This document shows positions 61,061 to 64,000 of a DNA stretch of 64,000 nt, piece after piece. Made by a program: the position numbers and the translations under genes. A model generated the notes under the pieces. It was not told the origin of the DNA. It searched no databases and worked only from the letters and a program-made list of their open reading frames with translations. The stretch comes from Undaria pinnatifida (taxonomy: Eukaryota > Sar > Phaeophyceae > Laminariales > Alariaceae), in contig JABAKD010000016.1 in the NCBI GenBank assembly GCA_012845835.1, positions 25,460,527 through 25,524,526 on the forward strand. Reading direction: 5' to 3'. Every line of letters begins with the position of its first letter. The stretch's first letter is position 1.

Positions 61061-61664
61061 ATTTTAATTTTTATATTAATGCAGGTTGCAAATATGAGTA
61101 CCGACCCCAAATTTGTCGAACTCACAGCTGACGTTGGTTCTGGATAAATTTTCTCTGTCGTTACAACAATGTGTAGACTAATTGCACTTCCCGCTGGCAC
61201 TATTACTTGACAGAGGCCTGTAACTCGCCGTTGGCCTATGTCGTTTGCATCTTCCCGTTGGCACCACCCGTGTATCTTCTTTGAATTAATTAATAGCATC
61301 ATCACCAACCTGTATATACCAACCTGTATATTTGCGTTGACGTGCGTGCCACCGTCAAGACCGCGATAAATTTGACCCAAAAATGCACGAAATAACCCCA
61401 TCTTCGACGCGTCCAATGCGTCGTACCTGGTACGCGTTGAGGAGACCCTTCGGGCAAGGATTGGCAGCAGCGATACATACTCTGAGCAGAAAGGGGCAGT
61501 GAGGGGCAGTTTGTTTGTGAATTTTTGGGGGTTTAGGCCCTCGATTTGAAGATAACAGGACAACCTCCTCCCCTTTGTTTCGCGTGGACAGCATTTTCCA
61601 GCTTAGTTAGAATGGCATCGCCCACACGGCGAATGCAGCAGCAACAATAGTACCTATGCCGACA

Positions 61665-62080
61665 TGTTGCAAATAGGCTTAGTTTGGGCAAGCGATTGAT
61701 TGGATAACCTTTTACGAGTCGTCAAACGGAGCAATATACCCTTTAATTCATCAACAAATGGCGTCGGCCGCAGACTATGGTTTTTTGGGTCGTGGGTTCG
61801 AATCTCACTATCCATCCACAGCAACAATAAACTTGTACTTTACACAGTATCTATCCGGTACGACTTTCTCCGTGACGAAAATGAAAACACTCTCCTCCGC
61901 GGTATCGCCAGGAAATGGAATCCCGTGGATATTGACACGTCCCCCGATATTTCCAGCCGACCTGCTATCCCGCCGTTTCAGGGGGGGGGGGTGTTGTAAT
62001 GAGCCTGGGTTTGGGTAGACAACTGGTTGGCCATTTACCAGTGGTCCGACGGACTAATGCCCCCCTCTAATTCCTTAACA
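61665..62080 (+). mobile_element. TRIM-like mini LTR element, copy C (diverged)
   Basis: Terminal repeats at 61665-61756 and 61992-62080, interior with TGGCGTCGGCCGC after the left repeat, T-arm GGGTTCGAATCTCAC and a G11 polypurine tract before the right repeat. It has more substitutions than copies A and B, so it is the oldest complete copy. Confidence 0.75.
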
Positions 62081-62828
62081 AACAGCGATGAGTACGTATC
62101 AGCAGTGAGTGGCAGAGTCTGCGGCTTGAAAGGGGGTGCTCCCTGTGTAAAAATCTGAGGCTAGCGACATGTCGTTACCGATCTTCGCACACCTTCCCTT
62201 GGCTGTGTGTGGCCACTTGTTCCAAAGGACAGGGCCTGGTCTTATGGGCGCCGGACCCTTGCGTTGACTTTTTTGGTTAGGGTCATGTCTCTATTCAACT
62301 GTTGCATATTTAGTATTTATTCACGCTTACGAAGACGACTTTCTTTGTGCAAAAGCCGTGGTCACAGGTAGGTGCCAATCCTCCAATACGCCCCCTGGCG
62401 CGTTAGTTTCTTTTTATCGAACATTGGAACGTTGGTCTCACGTTCGCTGCGCTCGTCGGTTTTGATGGAACTTCGCTATTTCACTCATCATGTATAGAGC
62501 CAACCATGCTAGGAAAGCTTTCGTGTGGGCCCGGTATATTGGCAGGGTTATTATGTGGTTCCGCTGTATGTACCCTTTAGGATTCGAGAGGGAGACACGG
62601 TGAATCAAGGGCCATTTGCGGCATCGACCACACCAGGCACTGACACTGCCTGGTTAAAGCCGGGGAGGGGGCAGAATTCCGTGTTCGGAGCCACATACAT
62701 ACTATATGCAAAGGGAGGGGTGTACAGCACGCGCACAAGAAGAGTAGATATATGTACTACTCGAAGGACGTGCTGCGCAATCAATATATCGGTTGGTTGG
62801 CAAGACCGAAGTTTCTCGCCGTGTCGGT
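62081..62828. other. No recognisable gene
   Basis: Single-copy-looking sequence. The 105-codon frame at 62525-62842 matches no family I know. Confidence 0.35.
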
Positions 62829-62980
<152 letters not shown>

Positions 62981-63518
62981 AGGCTGAGGTAGCGGGGGTA
63001 CCCCCATTCCCCTATTCTACTCTTAAGACTTCCATTCTACTGGTTTTGAGCCGCTCGCACGAGTGACTCTGGTCCGAAAATACTTCATTTATTGATGGGC
63101 GATTTTTCTTGGCGTAGCGCAACTACCATAATAATGATTCCATATGATGATGGCGGATTCATATCCTGGGTGTAAACAATCAATAGCACAGTTACAATTA
63201 ATTAACAAACAAACAATGCCAGCTGCTGCAGTCAAAGTGAGCTACGCACTTCGTATTCCGCCAGAGAATATAAACCACAACGAACGCCGAATTCTCTCTA
63301 GAACACCAAAAAACATGTTATTCTTATCGGTTCCCGATTCCTAATAATAATCTAATAATGTTTCTCATTAATAGCGCAATAACCAGCACAATTAATGGCA
63401 CAATTAATTAACGGCACCAAAGCTTCAGACCCCATTGGAACAGGTGTGGGTCGCTCGCATGATGAGTGACCCCGAGCCACTGCCAAGCAAAAAAACAAAA
63501 ATGGTCCCCTTACCCCCG

Positions 63519-63760
63519 TACTTAGCCTTAAACTTAGCCTTAGCCTTAGCCTTAAACTTAGACTTACTTAGCCTTAGCCTTGAACTTAGCCTTAAACTTA
63601 GCCTTAAACTTAGTCTTAGCCTTAGCCTTAAACCTAGCCTTAGCCTTAGACTTAAACTTAGCCTCAGCCTTAGCCTCAGCCTTAGCCTTCGCCTTAGCCT
63701 TAAATTTAGCCTTAAACTTACCCTTAAACTTAGCCTCAAACTTAAACTTCTTAGCCTTGG
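63519..63760. repeat. (CTTAGC)/(CTTAAA) hexamer array
   Basis: Hexamers CTTAGC and CTTAAA alternate irregularly, encoding Lys-Ala-Lys-Phe on minus and Leu-Ala or Leu-Ser on plus. The interval 62981-63518 holds no recognised gene. Confidence 0.92.
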
Positions 63761-63924
63761 TTCGGTCAGCACCTACCTGACTTGTGCTACGATAGAAGTA
63801 TGTTAAGGTACACCACATTTTGGCTGAAACGCTTTTTGAACGACGCGCCTCCCTCATCAATCCAAAATCGTCGGAATTCCATTCTTGCTTTGCAATGAAT
63901 GATGATGTGTATTCATATATATAT

Positions 63925-64000
63925 ATATATCATAAAAAAAATACGACACTCCTCCATCCAGCTGAGAGGTCGAAGATTTTGTGGAAACTCATCTTTGCAA
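63925..64000 (+). repeat. Interspersed repeat family A, copy 5 (cut by window end)
   Basis: An AT-rich start is followed by tcgaagattttgtggaaact and catctttgcaa, matching the start of the family A core. The rest lies outside the window. Confidence 0.8.

Noticed and set aside
60961-61563. 200-codon minus ORF
   Set aside because: Its end is the family A repeat core, and the corresponding region in other copies is not open or not present; no domain recognised.

Overview
This is a nuclear eukaryotic window of about 64 kb. It holds one intron-rich gene embedded in repeat-dense DNA. Introns are GT-AG, and the gene spreads 606 codons over about 26 kb. Decayed Ty1/copia and Ty3/gypsy retrotransposons, LINEs, small terminal-repeat elements and many micro- and minisatellites fill most of the rest. 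No bacterial, organellar, rRNA or intact tRNA gene was seen. The gene style (long GT-AG introns, Gly/Ala-rich termini, an NDR kinase) and the repeat mix fit a multicellular stramenopile such as a brown alga. That assignment is an inference, not something the sequence proves.

Layout: 0-1.2 kb holds a nested pair of LINE fragments. 1.2-1.7 kb is a GGGGGTGATAA-type minisatellite. 2.5-3.9 kb is a broken copia reverse transcriptase/RNase H followed by a candidate 3' LTR. 5.9-7.3 kb is a broken gypsy pol. 8.2-9.9 kb holds hexamer and CATGGG-rich repeats. 13.7-14.5 kb is a LINE 3' end with a (CAA)n tail. 14.9-16 kb is minisatellite. 16.4-17.9 kb is a second, older copia copy. 18-19 kb has unrecognised minus-strand coding-like frames. 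19.6-20.2 kb is a 253-bp tandem duplication. 21.3-22.4 kb is a 1.1-kb palindrome. 24.5-27.9 kb holds interspersed and simple repeats.

From 28,666 to 54,742 on the + strand lies an eleven-exon gene for an NDR/LATS-family AGC protein kinase, assembled here from splice sites and family motifs. It has the MOB-binding N-terminal region, all catalytic motifs (with DLG instead of DFG), the activation-segment serine, a poly-Gly insert where animal NDR kinases carry a basic autoinhibitory stretch, and the C-terminal hydrophobic motif threonine. Its introns hold a TA-flanked inverted-repeat element that carries a small Cys/His ORF, a LINE tail, two copies of one roughly 300-bp repeat family, a pair of direct roughly 600-bp repeats, and decayed copies of the 3' ends of exons 4 and 5.

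Downstream, 54.7-58.7 kb shows no recognisable gene. From 58.8 to 62.1 kb there is a cluster of very small LTR-retrotransposon-like elements (TRIM type): 84-94 bp terminal repeats, a roughly 200-bp interior, a primer-binding-like site, a polypurine tract and a tRNA-like T-arm. They occur in tandem, inverted and dispersed arrangements. The window ends in simple repeats and a truncated copy of a family seen four other times. Only the kinase is a convincing host gene.
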